A stretch of 64,000 nucleotides of DNA. Origin: Cellvibrio zantedeschiae (GTDB taxonomy: Bacteria; Pseudomonadota; Gammaproteobacteria; Pseudomonadales; Cellvibrionaceae). This document shows, in pieces, positions 53,391-61,010 of the stretch. The notes beneath the pieces are model-generated. The model ran no database searches. It had not been told where the DNA came from and was given only the letters and a program-made list of their open reading frames with translations. The stretch spans positions 372,001 to 436,000 of the forward strand of contig NZ_BMYZ01000001.1 of NCBI RefSeq assembly GCF_014652535.1, in the 5' to 3' direction. The position numbers were made by a program, and so were the translations under genes. Position 1 is the first letter of the stretch. Every line of letters begins with the position of its first letter.

Positions 53391-53949
53391 AATTGTTTTT
53401 GCATGCTAATTTTTTTTGTTTGCGATTTAAGATTATGGCTATGCTTGTAAGGATTGCCACGCCAATAATTACCTTTTTTACAACTGCATCAGGGTTGTGT
53501 TTCCAGGCTGCTTTTGTTCCTCGCTCTTTTAAAATATTTGGTGCATATCCTTTTCTCAAATCGCTGCCAAAACCTTCGAGGACATTGACTCTGTCTGCTA
53601 AAAGAAGGGCCAACCAATGAATAATTTTCCCTTCGCTGTATTTGAAAGCAAAGCGACGAATGGTTCCGCTTAAGCCAGACGGTGGTGATGCAGTTCCGAA
53701 AGTTGCTGTTAAATTCGGCCGTTCGTTCGAATGCAGTACTTCGGTAGTAACAGCTTGTAGCGAAGGGCGCTGCCAGTCATGGTTTTTAGTGCTTTCCTTA
53801 TGGCGCTGACGCATGGGAAACGTGGGGTCATTTTTCGAATTTGCATCTATAGCCCAGCCCCTAATCTGTGATCTATCTTTTGAATAAGGCTCATTTTGGA
53901 TGCGCGACTCATCATCAAGTGATGAAGCAATATCAGTGATATTTTTCAT
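53389..53949 (-). CDS. Uncharacterised protein with a C-terminal membrane helix
   Basis: I recognise no named family for this 186-residue protein. The first 80 residues are polar and probably flexible. A conserved-looking core (about 83-130) reads EVLHSNERPNLTATFGTASP, SGLSGTIRRFAFKYSEG, HWLALLLADRVNVLEGFGSD. A basic C-terminal segment with one hydrophobic helix (about 160-178) would place it at the membrane. The start codon lies inside the end of the alcohol dehydrogenase gene (17-base overlap), so the two are translationally coupled and probably work together. Confidence 0.75.
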   Translation of the reverse strand: MKNITDIASSLDDESRIQNEPYSKDRSQIRGWAIDANSKNDPTFPMRQRHKESTKNHDWQRPSLQAVTTEVLHSNERPNLTATFGTASPPSGLSGTIRRFAFKYSEGKIIHWLALLLADRVNVLEGFGSDLRKGYAPNILKERGTKAAWKHNPDAVVKKVIIGVAILTSIAIILNRKQKKLACKNN

Positions 53950-55129
53950 GATGTGTTTCTCTCTGTTCAGTTGAAGAGTGATTAATGGGAGAGGTGATCA
54001 ACACCGGCTTAATGCATTCATCCAGCTTGTCTGAAAAAATTCGATAGGCGTCTGCAACTTCTTCAAGCGGAATTCGGTGTGTAATTAATTTTTTAGGTTC
54101 GAGAATGCCGTTTTGTACGTGCTCAATAAGTTTAGGTAGGAGACGTTTGACAGATGCTTGATTTGCGCGAATGGTAATGCCTTTATTAAGCACATTACCT
54201 ATAGGAATAAAATTACCAGTAGGGCCATATACGCCGACAATAGATACTACGCCGCCTTTTTTAACCGAATTAATTGCCCAGCTAAGTGCCGTTGGAGAAC
54301 CTGCCTGCAGTAATAACTTTCTACCCGTTATGCTTTGTATTGCACTACCCGTTGCTTCGGCACCCACAGCGTCAATGCAAACATCTGCACCTAAATAATC
54401 CGTTATTTTTTTTATAAATAGCACCGGGTCTTTCATCGAACGGAAGTTGTAAACCTCGCACTGCGCGTAATTTTTCGCAAACTCAAGTCGGTAATCTAAT
54501 TCATCAATAACAATGACGCGCCCTGCGCCAAATAACCAGGAGCATTTGGCAGCCATAATGCCGATGGGACCCGCGCCAAAAACGACAACTGTATCGCCAA
54601 TTTGTATGCCGCCCATCTCCGCCGCTTGATAGCCTGTGGGTACGACATCTGTTAATAAAACAGCGTCGTCCAAATCCATACCGGGAGGAATTACGGTTGG
54701 GCCCACGTCGGCGTAAGGCACGCGCACATATTCAGCTTGTCCACCGTCGTATCCACCTGCTGTATGGGAATAACCAAAAATGCCGCCAACAGCTGTGGCC
54801 TGTGGATTTGATTCGTGACAATTTCCAAATAAGCCTTGCCTACAAAAAATACATTTGCCGCAGGCGATATTAAAAGGCACTAGAGCGTGATCACCTACTT
54901 GTAGTTTTTTTACCTCTGATCCGATTTCTGTTACCACACCGGTAAATTCGTGGCCGAAGGTTGTTCCCACTCGGGTGTCGGGAACGTTGCCGTTATATAA
55001 ATGCAAATCAGATCCGCAGATACAAGATCGTGTGACTTTTACAATTGCATCTTCAGGGTGAAGAATTTCAGGCATGGGTTTTTGATCCGCCCGCACTCTT
55101 CCCGGCCCTCTATAATTCATTGCAAGCAT
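53933..55129 (-). CDS. Zinc-dependent alcohol dehydrogenase (formaldehyde dehydrogenase-like MDR family)
   Basis: This 398-residue medium-chain dehydrogenase has catalytic zinc ligands Cys38 and His60 (SCICGSDLHLY, GHEFTG), the four structural-zinc cysteines in CGKCIFCRQGLFGNC, and the NAD(P)-binding GAGPIGIMAAK. It resembles glutathione-independent formaldehyde and other threonine/alcohol dehydrogenases of stress loci; the substrate is not fixed. The start at 55129 is chosen because AGGAG lies 7 bases before this ATG, while an ATG 11 codons upstream lacks such a site. The gene downstream overlaps it. Confidence 0.88.
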   Translation of the reverse strand: MLAMNYRGPGRVRADQKPMPEILHPEDAIVKVTRSCICGSDLHLYNGNVPDTRVGTTFGHEFTGVVTEIGSEVKKLQVGDHALVPFNIACGKCIFCRQGLFGNCHESNPQATAVGGIFGYSHTAGGYDGGQAEYVRVPYADVGPTVIPPGMDLDDAVLLTDVVPTGYQAAEMGGIQIGDTVVVFGAGPIGIMAAKCSWLFGAGRVIVIDELDYRLEFAKNYAQCEVYNFRSMKDPVLFIKKITDYLGADVCIDAVGAEATGSAIQSITGRKLLLQAGSPTALSWAINSVKKGGVVSIVGVYGPTGNFIPIGNVLNKGITIRANQASVKRLLPKLIEHVQNGILEPKKLITHRIPLEEVADAYRIFSDKLDECIKPVLITSPINHSSTEQRETHHEKYH

Positions 55130-55298
55130 ATAAATTCTCCTGTTCCGGTTGAGAAGCGACACACAGTGAAAAAGAGATAATGAAAATAAAACACTTTGAT
55201 TGCTGTGTAAGTACGGGAGCTTACCTAGGGAGAAAAAATATATTTATGAGATGATAAAAAATTTAGGACAGGAATGCTGATACACGCGAAAGTACAAG

Positions 55299-55309
55299 CG
55301 AAACATAAA
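55299..55309 (-). promoter_or_regulatory. Third copy of TTTATGTTTCG, upstream of the alcohol dehydrogenase
   Basis: On the coding strand of the dehydrogenase gene this reads TTTATGTTTCG, 169 bases before its ATG. It lies in the gap after the AraC-type regulator gene. The shared word hints at common control with the KGG gene region. Confidence 0.4.
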
Positions 55310-55339
55310 CGGACGTTTAAATAATTATGTAAGCGAAGC

Positions 55340-56437
55340 TTAATTCGAGGTGGTTTGATACTTTTTATATTGGCTTGGTGTGAGTCCGGTTTTTTCTTTA
55401 AATACTTTATAAAAACTGTTGCGATTGTTAAAGCCTGAGCGATAAGCAATGTCGGCAATAGTGAGTTCATTTTCATTGGTGGCAAGAAAATTTAGTGATT
55501 CCTGATAGCGGAGATCATTTAAAAAATCATAGAAGCTAGTGTTCTTGTGGATATTTAATAATTCCGAAAGCTGATGACTGGTAACACCTAATAGCGATGC
55601 CAGTTTTGGCAGGGAAATATCTTCATCCAAATGAGGTTTATGATTTTTTACCAGTTCCTGTAATTGTTCATCAAGTTGCCTGGCGGCTTCGGGGCTGAGT
55701 TCAATACTACGCAAATGAGGCTTGGTTTCTGGCTTGGGTTCTTCTTGCGGTTTTATCTCGTGGAAGAAAACATCCGGTTGATAAAGTGAAAAAAGAGCAA
55801 TGGTGTTAACAAAAATTGCTACCAAACTTGCGATAGCAGCCAAGGCAGTAAAAGAAGGAAATTGGCCGCGCAAAAGACTGGTAAAAACACCGACATCAAC
55901 CAGCATGATGAAACTTAAACTGCCTACTAAATAAATTAGCCAATAATAGCTTGTGTTTTTGAATTGTGTGGTCAGCTTTAATAAGCGCAGGCGTTCGGCT
56001 TTTAACAAATAGATTGCATAGCCCAGGTAACTAAATATGTGCACGAATAATAGCGTTACCATCACAGGTAAGCTAATGATCTTTAAATGCAGAAGGTCAT
56101 GCATAAAAAATAATGCGAAAGGCAAGGCTTGAAGTAAATAACTTAAACGGCCTATGGGCCTCAACAAAATATGCCGGATTAAGGCCACCATTATGGGGCC
56201 GTAGCACCAGGTTAATTTGTGGGCCAAGGTTGCTATCCAATGTGTAGGTTGGCTATTCACTAAACCAAGGTACGCATTAAGGGGCGGCGCTAACAACAAA
56301 ATAATAAAAATCAAAATTGTATTTTTAACCTGACGATCTCCGCGTCGGCTAATTAACAAATTTAAGCAAGTCCAGCAGCCCAGGCTAAATGAAAATATAA
56401 ACCAGACTTTGATTAATTCGATATGTGTTTGCGTCAT
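55340..56437 (-). CDS. AraC-family regulator with an integral-membrane sensor domain
   Basis: This 365-residue protein has seven hydrophobic helices in its first 220 residues, a charged Pro/Lys/Glu linker, and a C-terminal AraC-type double helix-turn-helix (LPKLASLLGVTSHQLSELLN; TIADIAYRSGFNNRNSFYKVFK; GLTPSQYKKYQ). Such membrane-bound regulators sense an envelope signal and bind DNA directly. The ATG at 56437 is used; the frame extends 5 codons upstream only to a TTG. It lies upstream of the dehydrogenase gene and downstream of the duplicated-domain lipoprotein, both possible targets. Confidence 0.87.
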   Translation of the reverse strand: MTQTHIELIKVWFIFSFSLGCWTCLNLLISRRGDRQVKNTILIFIILLLAPPLNAYLGLVNSQPTHWIATLAHKLTWCYGPIMVALIRHILLRPIGRLSYLLQALPFALFFMHDLLHLKIISLPVMVTLLFVHIFSYLGYAIYLLKAERLRLLKLTTQFKNTSYYWLIYLVGSLSFIMLVDVGVFTSLLRGQFPSFTALAAIASLVAIFVNTIALFSLYQPDVFFHEIKPQEEPKPETKPHLRSIELSPEAARQLDEQLQELVKNHKPHLDEDISLPKLASLLGVTSHQLSELLNIHKNTSFYDFLNDLRYQESLNFLATNENELTIADIAYRSGFNNRNSFYKVFKEKTGLTPSQYKKYQTTSN

Positions 56438-56455
56438 CTTATACTTCTGCAAATA

Positions 56456-56479
56456 GGGCTATTGGTAACCCAATAGCCC
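56456..56479 (-). terminator. Hairpin between the lipoprotein and AraC-type regulator genes
   Basis: GGGCTATTGG and CCAATAGCCC form a perfect 10-base stem with a 4-base loop. On the minus strand it follows the lipoprotein stop by 10 bases but is trailed only by TATTTG, so termination may be partial and the regulator could be partly co-transcribed. Confidence 0.55.
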
Positions 56480-56489
56480 AAAAAATATT

Positions 56490-57350
56490 TTACTTATTTG
56501 GGAATACATCAAAAGTTCCGGAGAATAAAATCAAGCCATCTCCAAAGTTTTGAAACCATTTTCCTGAGCTGCTGGTTTCAAAGGTGTACACCATGGTGTA
56601 AGGAAAAGTGAAAAACTCGCTCACTTGGGTAACTTCTTCCACAGCAGTATTGGCAGATACTTTGGTGTATTTGTAAGTTCCCGTAGAGTTTACCGTACCT
56701 GGGCCAAAACCTTTAAAAACCATAGTGCCATCCGCTGCATAAGTTTGTAGAACCAGACCTGCCATTGGGTAGACCCCAGCAGGTAAATCAGATTTGGTGG
56801 CTTTGATTATTAAGGCCACATTGCTGTCTGCTTTTGCAGCAAGAGCTAAATGTTGTTCGGCAGGCAAATTGGATGGCTCCAATGTAAAACTCCCTGACAA
56901 CTTCAGTTGCCCATTTCCAAAATCCTCTTCCCATTTGCCACTGGTGGACGTTTCAAACGTATATTTTATGGTGGATGGCGTGTTATTGACTGAAGTATTT
57001 ATTAATTTCTCTGTAGCTGTATTAGGCCCAGTGCGTTGGTATTTATAGGTGCCATTAAATGCTAATTGATTATCGGGCACTATGCCTTTCAAGGTTCCGG
57101 TGCCTTGGGCGGTAAATTTACCGTCCTTTTTATAACGTTTTACCACTACACCTTTGTAGGGATAACCATCGGTAAGGGTAGTTGTAGTTTTTTCAATCTG
57201 GAAGACCAGATCTGCACCGGCCAGACTAGTTGGAGCATCCAAGCCCAGGCAGTTTTTTAAATCATTCAAGCCATTGTGGGCGCTAACCGCGCTGCATCCC
57301 ACAATAAACAGCGTGCCAACCAGCAGCTTTAATTTAACTAAAGTATTCAT
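56490..57350 (-). CDS. Secreted (probable lipoprotein) with a duplicated calycin/MoaF-like domain
   Basis: This 286-residue protein begins with a signal peptide with a possible lipobox (IVGC, Cys19); cleavage at AVSA is the alternative. Two repeats of about 125 residues follow, each with a GTYKY strand, a pattern NTATEK or NTAVEE, a YTFETSTSGKW or YTFETSSSGKW motif and a closing SGSFTL or SGTFDV strand. This is the pattern of MoaF-like small beta barrels. The repeats are diverged. No enzyme motif is visible. Ligand binding at the envelope is inference. Confidence 0.7.
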   Translation of the reverse strand: MNTLVKLKLLVGTLFIVGCSAVSAHNGLNDLKNCLGLDAPTSLAGADLVFQIEKTTTTLTDGYPYKGVVVKRYKKDGKFTAQGTGTLKGIVPDNQLAFNGTYKYQRTGPNTATEKLINTSVNNTPSTIKYTFETSTSGKWEEDFGNGQLKLSGSFTLEPSNLPAEQHLALAAKADSNVALIIKATKSDLPAGVYPMAGLVLQTYAADGTMVFKGFGPGTVNSTGTYKYTKVSANTAVEEVTQVSEFFTFPYTMVYTFETSSSGKWFQNFGDGLILFSGTFDVFPNK

Positions 57351-57470
57351 CGCTAATTCCTTTGGGTTAATCAGAGTGTAGAGACCTGTGCCGAAGAGTC
57401 GGCGAAGCGATTCTCAAACAATGAAGATTAAAACCCGTGTGTTTCCATCCAAAATGACAAGCGACGGATG

Positions 57471-57494
57471 AAAAAAAGGGCTCATTAGGAGCCC
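57471..57494 (-). terminator. Terminator of the Hsp20 operon
   Basis: GGGCTC and GAGCCC form a 6-base stem with a 5-base loop; on the minus strand a seven-T run follows. It lies 10 bases after the stop of the second Hsp20 gene. Confidence 0.85.
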
Positions 57495-57504
57495 AAGGTT
57501 GAAA

Positions 57505-58101
57505 TTAGTGACTGGTATTGCTGATAGGAATTTTACGCGTGTTGCTCTGCAGAGCTTGCAACGGTTTTTTAGGCAGATAAATTTCGAGCACGCCATTTGT
57601 TAAGGTCGCACGGATTTTCTCTGTATCGCTGTCATCTGGAAGGGCGAGCAGTCGCTGAAATTCGCCATAGCTGCGCTCAATCCGATAATACTGACGCTCC
57701 TTGGTCTCTTTTTCCTCAGACTTTTTGCCGCGCACACTTAAGGTATTGTTTTGATTAAGTTCTAAAGTTACGTCTTCTTCTGTCAGCCCAGGGACTTCAA
57801 GGCTGATGTGATACTGTTGCGCATCACTTGCGATATTGAGTTGCGGGCGAAAACCAAGGTTGTGAAAAAAACCGTCTTCACGCCCAAGCGCTGAATCAGA
57901 AAGACTAGATGCAAACCACGGCAAGCTTCTAAACGTTTGGTCGAATAAGCGCTCTACCTCCTGGTGCAGATGTAGTATGGGGTGATTGATCTGTTTTAAA
58001 GATTGCTGTGGCGCTGTATTACGCTTAATGGGAATAGTGGATTCACCGGATGAATCTTCATGCTTAAACCAATTCCAGGGAACTAATTGTTGCAGGTTCA
58101 T
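57505..58101 (-). CDS. Hsp20/alpha-crystallin small heat-shock protein, HspA type
   Basis: This 198-residue protein has an N-terminal region of about 85 residues and an alpha-crystallin domain (LNIASDAQQYHISLEVPGLTEEDVTLEL, LSVRGKKSEEKETKERQYYRIERSYGEFQRLLALPDD, ATLTNGVLEIYLPK). A C-terminal IPI-like motif is present in RKIPISN. It holds unfolding proteins for refolding. An AGGGGAGG site lies 6 bases before the ATG. A strong hairpin lies just upstream, in the gap after the first Hsp20 gene. Confidence 0.95.
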   Translation of the reverse strand: MNLQQLVPWNWFKHEDSSGESTIPIKRNTAPQQSLKQINHPILHLHQEVERLFDQTFRSLPWFASSLSDSALGREDGFFHNLGFRPQLNIASDAQQYHISLEVPGLTEEDVTLELNQNNTLSVRGKKSEEKETKERQYYRIERSYGEFQRLLALPDDSDTEKIRATLTNGVLEIYLPKKPLQALQSNTRKIPISNTSH

Positions 58102-58128
58102 ATATGGCCTCCCCTAAATGATTGAAGA

Positions 58129-58151
58129 GGCGACGGTGTTGCACCGTCGCC
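58129..58151 (-). promoter_or_regulatory. Strong hairpin in the leader of the second Hsp20 gene
   Basis: GGCGACGGTG and CACCGTCGCC form a perfect GC-rich 10-base stem with a 3-base loop. It lies 27 bases upstream of the second Hsp20 start. No T-run follows, so it is not a standard terminator. An mRNA-stability or processing stem is likely. Confidence 0.55.
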
Positions 58152-58158
58152 AATCAGG

Positions 58159-58626
58159 TTACGCAGCTTTTGCGTTCTCGCCTTTGTGCTCAAGAATATT
58201 TCCCTCGGTATTGATCGCGATGGTTTTAGGTTTCATCGCTTCGGGAATTTCTCGCACGAGGCTAATCGACAAAAGGCCGTTATTAAGTTGGGCACCAACT
58301 ACCTCCACATGATCGGCCAAATTAAATTTGCGCTCGAAAGTGCGAGTGGCAATGCCTTGATACAGATACTTGCGCTCTTCTTTTGCGTCGGATTTTTTAC
58401 CGCGCACAGTCAGTACGCCTTTTTCTACCTGAATATCCAATTCCTCACGTTCAAAGCCGGCCACCGCTAAGGTAATACCGTAACGGTTTTCGCCATTAAC
58501 TTCGATGTTGTAAGGTGGATAGCCTACAGACGACTGGTCAGAACGAAGGGCTGTGTCCAGCAAGTTGCCTAAACGGTCAAAGCCGATGCTGCTGCGATAC
58601 AGGGGGGTTAAATCAATCGTATTCAT
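58159..58626 (-). CDS. ibpA: Hsp20/alpha-crystallin small heat-shock protein, IbpA type
   Basis: This 155-residue protein begins MNTIDLTPLYRSSIGFDRL, typical of IbpA-like proteins, and continues with YPPYNIEVNGENRYGITLAVAGF, KGVLTVRGKK, GIATRTFERKFNLAD and NNGLLSISL. It binds aggregates with DnaK/ClpB. The ATG at 58626 is chosen over a frame start 13 codons earlier because AGGAGG lies 7 bases before it and the extension would lie within the likely leader. A sigma32-like promoter is seen upstream. It is first of the two-gene Hsp20 operon. Confidence 0.95.
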   Translation of the reverse strand: MNTIDLTPLYRSSIGFDRLGNLLDTALRSDQSSVGYPPYNIEVNGENRYGITLAVAGFEREELDIQVEKGVLTVRGKKSDAKEERKYLYQGIATRTFERKFNLADHVEVVGAQLNNGLLSISLVREIPEAMKPKTIAINTEGNILEHKGENAKAA

Positions 58627-58698
58627 AATATATCCTCCTAAAGAAGCGATAAAAAATAAAGACAATTATGCGACAGTTCCCAATGGACACTTGCCGCG
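58627..58698 (-). promoter_or_regulatory. Leader of ibpA, possible ROSE-type RNA thermometer
   Basis: About 72 bases run from the predicted transcription start to the ATG. On the coding strand TCGCTTCTTTAGGAGGA puts a UYGCU-like word next to the ribosome site; CUUC can pair with GGAG to hide it. This resembles the last hairpin of ROSE thermometers of small heat-shock genes. No folding was calculated. Confidence 0.35.
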
Positions 58699-58704
58699 GA
58701 TTTT

Positions 58705-58733
58705 ATTTGTGGTTTCCAAACTGAATTTTCAAG
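58705..58733 (-). promoter_or_regulatory. Sigma32-like heat-shock promoter for the Hsp20 operon
   Basis: On the coding strand CTTGAAA (58733 to 58727) and CCACAAAT (58712 to 58705) are separated by 14 bases. The heat-shock consensus is CTTGAAA with CCCCATNT at 11-16 bases. The -35 is perfect and the -10 matches at most positions. Confidence 0.65.
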
Positions 58734-58802
58734 GCTGATCTTTAAAACAAGTTTTTATTTGCAGGAATTATTTTTATAAAAAATAATTTTAAAAAGCGGA
58801 AA

Positions 58803-58829
58803 TAAAAAAGCCAGGCGTTTGCCTGGCTT
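58803..58829 (-). terminator. Terminator of the yebC-type gene
   Basis: AAGCCAGGC and GCCTGGCTT form a 9-base stem with a 4-base loop; on the minus strand a T-run continues from the stem. It lies 5 bases after the stop codon. Confidence 0.88.
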
Positions 58830-58833
58830 CTGA

Positions 58834-59538
58834 TTACTCGGCTGCTAAACCGACATAAACTTCGTGCACATCGTCATCGTCATCAATAGCGGCAAGGAAA
58901 GCCTCAACTTCATCCAATGCTTCACCCGATAGGCTCACAGGATTTTTTGGACGATAGCCAATTTTTGCAGATTCAACAGTAAAACCCTGATCCGGTAATG
59001 CTTTTTGTACAATATCCAAATCAGTAATGTCGGTGATGAATGTTGCGCTGCCGTCTTCGTTTGCTTCAAAGTCTTGCGCACCGGCTTCGATAGCAGCCAT
59101 TTCAACGTCAGCATCTTTATTGGTTGGTGTAGCTTCAATCATGCCAACGTGTTCAAAATCCCATGACACAGAACCTGAAGCGCCTAATTGGCCTTTACGG
59201 AATAAGCCGCGAATGTTGGAGATGGTGCGGTTAACGTTATCAGTCAAGCATTCAACAATTACCGGAACCTGATGGGGTGCAAAACCTTCGTAAACCACTT
59301 TTTCGTAGCTCACTCCACCATCTAATTGGCCTGAACCTTTTTTGATGGCGCGTTCAAGCGTCTCGCGTGTCATGGAGGCTTTTTTGGCTTGTACAATCGC
59401 CAAACGTAAGCGCGGGTTCATATCCGGATCTGCGCCATTACGTGCAGCAATCATGATTTCTTTGGTGAGTTTGGTAAACAACTTACCTTTTGCACTGGCC
59501 GCCGCTTCGCGACCTTTGGCTTTCCATTGAGCGCCCAT
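58834..59538 (-). CDS. yebC: YebC/PmpR-family DNA-binding regulator
   Basis: This 234-residue protein starts [24 protein letters not shown] and contains [40 protein letters not shown] and [19 protein letters not shown], all hallmarks of YebC. Members act as transcription regulators and, in some bacteria, aid translation of proline stretches. The N terminus varies from the usual MAGHSKW type ([11 protein letters not shown]), as in some Gammaproteobacteria with a second YebC paralogue. A terminator follows. Confidence 0.93.
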   Translation of the reverse strand: MGAQWKAKGREAAASAKGKLFTKLTKEIMIAARNGADPDMNPRLRLAIVQAKKASMTRETLERAIKKGSGQLDGGVSYEKVVYEGFAPHQVPVIVECLTDNVNRTISNIRGLFRKGQLGASGSVSWDFEHVGMIEATPTNKDADVEMAAIEAGAQDFEANEDGSATFITDITDLDIVQKALPDQGFTVESAKIGYRPKNPVSLSGEALDEVEAFLAAIDDDDDVHEVYVGLAAE

Positions 59539-59605
59539 AATTTTTATCTCGCGTTAATGTTTAAATTTTTGCGAGCAACGGGGCTCGCGCTATAAATACT
59601 GAAAA

Positions 59606-60634
59606 TTAATTTTTGTGCAGTGCGGTATTTAATTGCAGTGCACTTTTATTGGTAACAACTTCTACGCGGCCGCTAATAGAATTACGACGGAACACCAGAT
59701 CAGATACGTTTGCCAGTTCACGCGCTTTTACGGTTTTAACTTCTGCGCCTGCATCGTCTAATACAACGACTTTGGTACCGGCGGTAATGTACAAGCCCGA
59801 TTCAACTTTGCAGCGATCACCCAGTGGGATACCGGTGCCCGCGTTTGCGCCGATCAATGATTCTTTGCCAATAGAAATAACTATATTACCACCGCCCGAC
59901 AGGGTTCCCATAGTGGAGCTGCCGCCGCCCAAGTCAGAGCCTGCGCCAACGAATACACCTGCTGAAATTCTGCCTTCAATCATCGCAGGGCCTTCGGTAC
60001 CGGCATTAAAGTTTACAAAACCTTCATGCATGATGGTGGTGCCTTCACCCAGATAAGCGCCTAAACGCACGCGTGCTGTGTGGGCGACACGCACTCCTTT
60101 TGGAACAACATAGTTGGTCATTTTGGGGAATTTATCCACACAGGATACCTCCAGCTCTTCGCCGTTCAAACGCGCTTGCAATTGTGCTGCAGGCAATTCG
60201 TTGACGTCGATAGCGCCTTTGTTGGTCCATGCAACGTTTGGCAAGACGCCGAAAATTCCAGCGAGCACAGTGTTGTGTGGTTTCACCAAACGGTGCGACA
60301 GTAGGTGTAATTTTAAATAAGCTTCCGGCACAGACGCTGGGTTGGTATCAGTAGCAATCAAAGTTACCACCAAAGGACGTTTGCTGTTAATTAAGGTTTT
60401 TGCGAGCGCTGCTTGTTCTGCATTTACACCTTCAAGTGCCTGCGCAATTTCACCTGCTTGAGTATTAGTAATTGCAATGGCTTGATTACCTTCGCTATAA
60501 CCGACCACTTTGGCGATTGCATTGCTTAATTCTGCTGAAGGATTTAATTGCGGTGCGGCATAAAAAACTTCCAGCCATTCACCTTTTGAATTTTGTGTGC
60601 CTATCCCCAAGCCAAGTGCGTATAAAGTTGTCAT
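59606..60634 (-). CDS. dapD: Tetrahydrodipicolinate N-succinyltransferase
   Basis: The enzyme adds succinyl to tetrahydrodipicolinate in lysine/diaminopimelate synthesis. The 342-residue protein is the longer form found in pseudomonads. The C-terminal left-handed helix repeats are clear (ARVRLGAYLGEGTTIMHEG, GRISAGVFVGAGSDLGGGSS, IGKESLIGANAGTGIPLGDR). The next gene on the strand's upstream side, 18 bases away, is the ArsC-like gene, so they are likely co-transcribed with nth and dapC. Confidence 0.96.
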   Translation of the reverse strand: MTTLYALGLGIGTQNSKGEWLEVFYAAPQLNPSAELSNAIAKVVGYSEGNQAIAITNTQAGEIAQALEGVNAEQAALAKTLINSKRPLVVTLIATDTNPASVPEAYLKLHLLSHRLVKPHNTVLAGIFGVLPNVAWTNKGAIDVNELPAAQLQARLNGEELEVSCVDKFPKMTNYVVPKGVRVAHTARVRLGAYLGEGTTIMHEGFVNFNAGTEGPAMIEGRISAGVFVGAGSDLGGGSSTMGTLSGGGNIVISIGKESLIGANAGTGIPLGDRCKVESGLYITAGTKVVVLDDAGAEVKTVKARELANVSDLVFRRNSISGRVEVVTNKSALQLNTALHKN

Positions 60635-60652
60635 GATATTTCCTAGTAATAA

Positions 60653-60997
60653 CTAATTAAAAATTTTTGCGTATTCTGTGTCTTTAAAACCGAGATGTTT
60701 TTGAAGTGCGGTTTCAAGTAGCGGTCGCTTGATCAGCGTTGGATTTTCTACAATCACTGCGACTGCATTTTTCTCGTCAAAATTAGTTTTGACACTTTCG
60801 TCTAATTCTTTCCAGGTTGTGCTGCGTTTGTTCACCAGCTTTTCTAAACCGATTTCGGTTATCCAGTTTTTTACCTGATCTTTATCCAAGCCATCGACAC
60901 GGAAATCGTGAAAGCGATAATCCACATTATTTTTCGCCAGCCAGTCACGCGCTTTCTTTACGGTGTCGCAGTTTTTAATGCCGTATAAAGTAGTCAT
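60653..60997 (-). CDS. ArsC/Spx-family protein (YffB type)
   Basis: This 114-residue protein has a thioredoxin-like fold with one N-terminal Cys in YGIKNCDTVKKARDWL and the family segments DYRFHDFRVDGLD and RSTTWKELDE. It is of the YffB type rather than a proven arsenate reductase. It commonly precedes dapD in pseudomonads and here lies between nth and dapD. Confidence 0.88.
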   Translation of the reverse strand: MTTLYGIKNCDTVKKARDWLAKNNVDYRFHDFRVDGLDKDQVKNWITEIGLEKLVNKRSTTWKELDESVKTNFDEKNAVAVIVENPTLIKRPLLETALQKHLGFKDTEYAKIFN

Positions 60998-61010
60998 AGG
61001 TTTAAATAAC

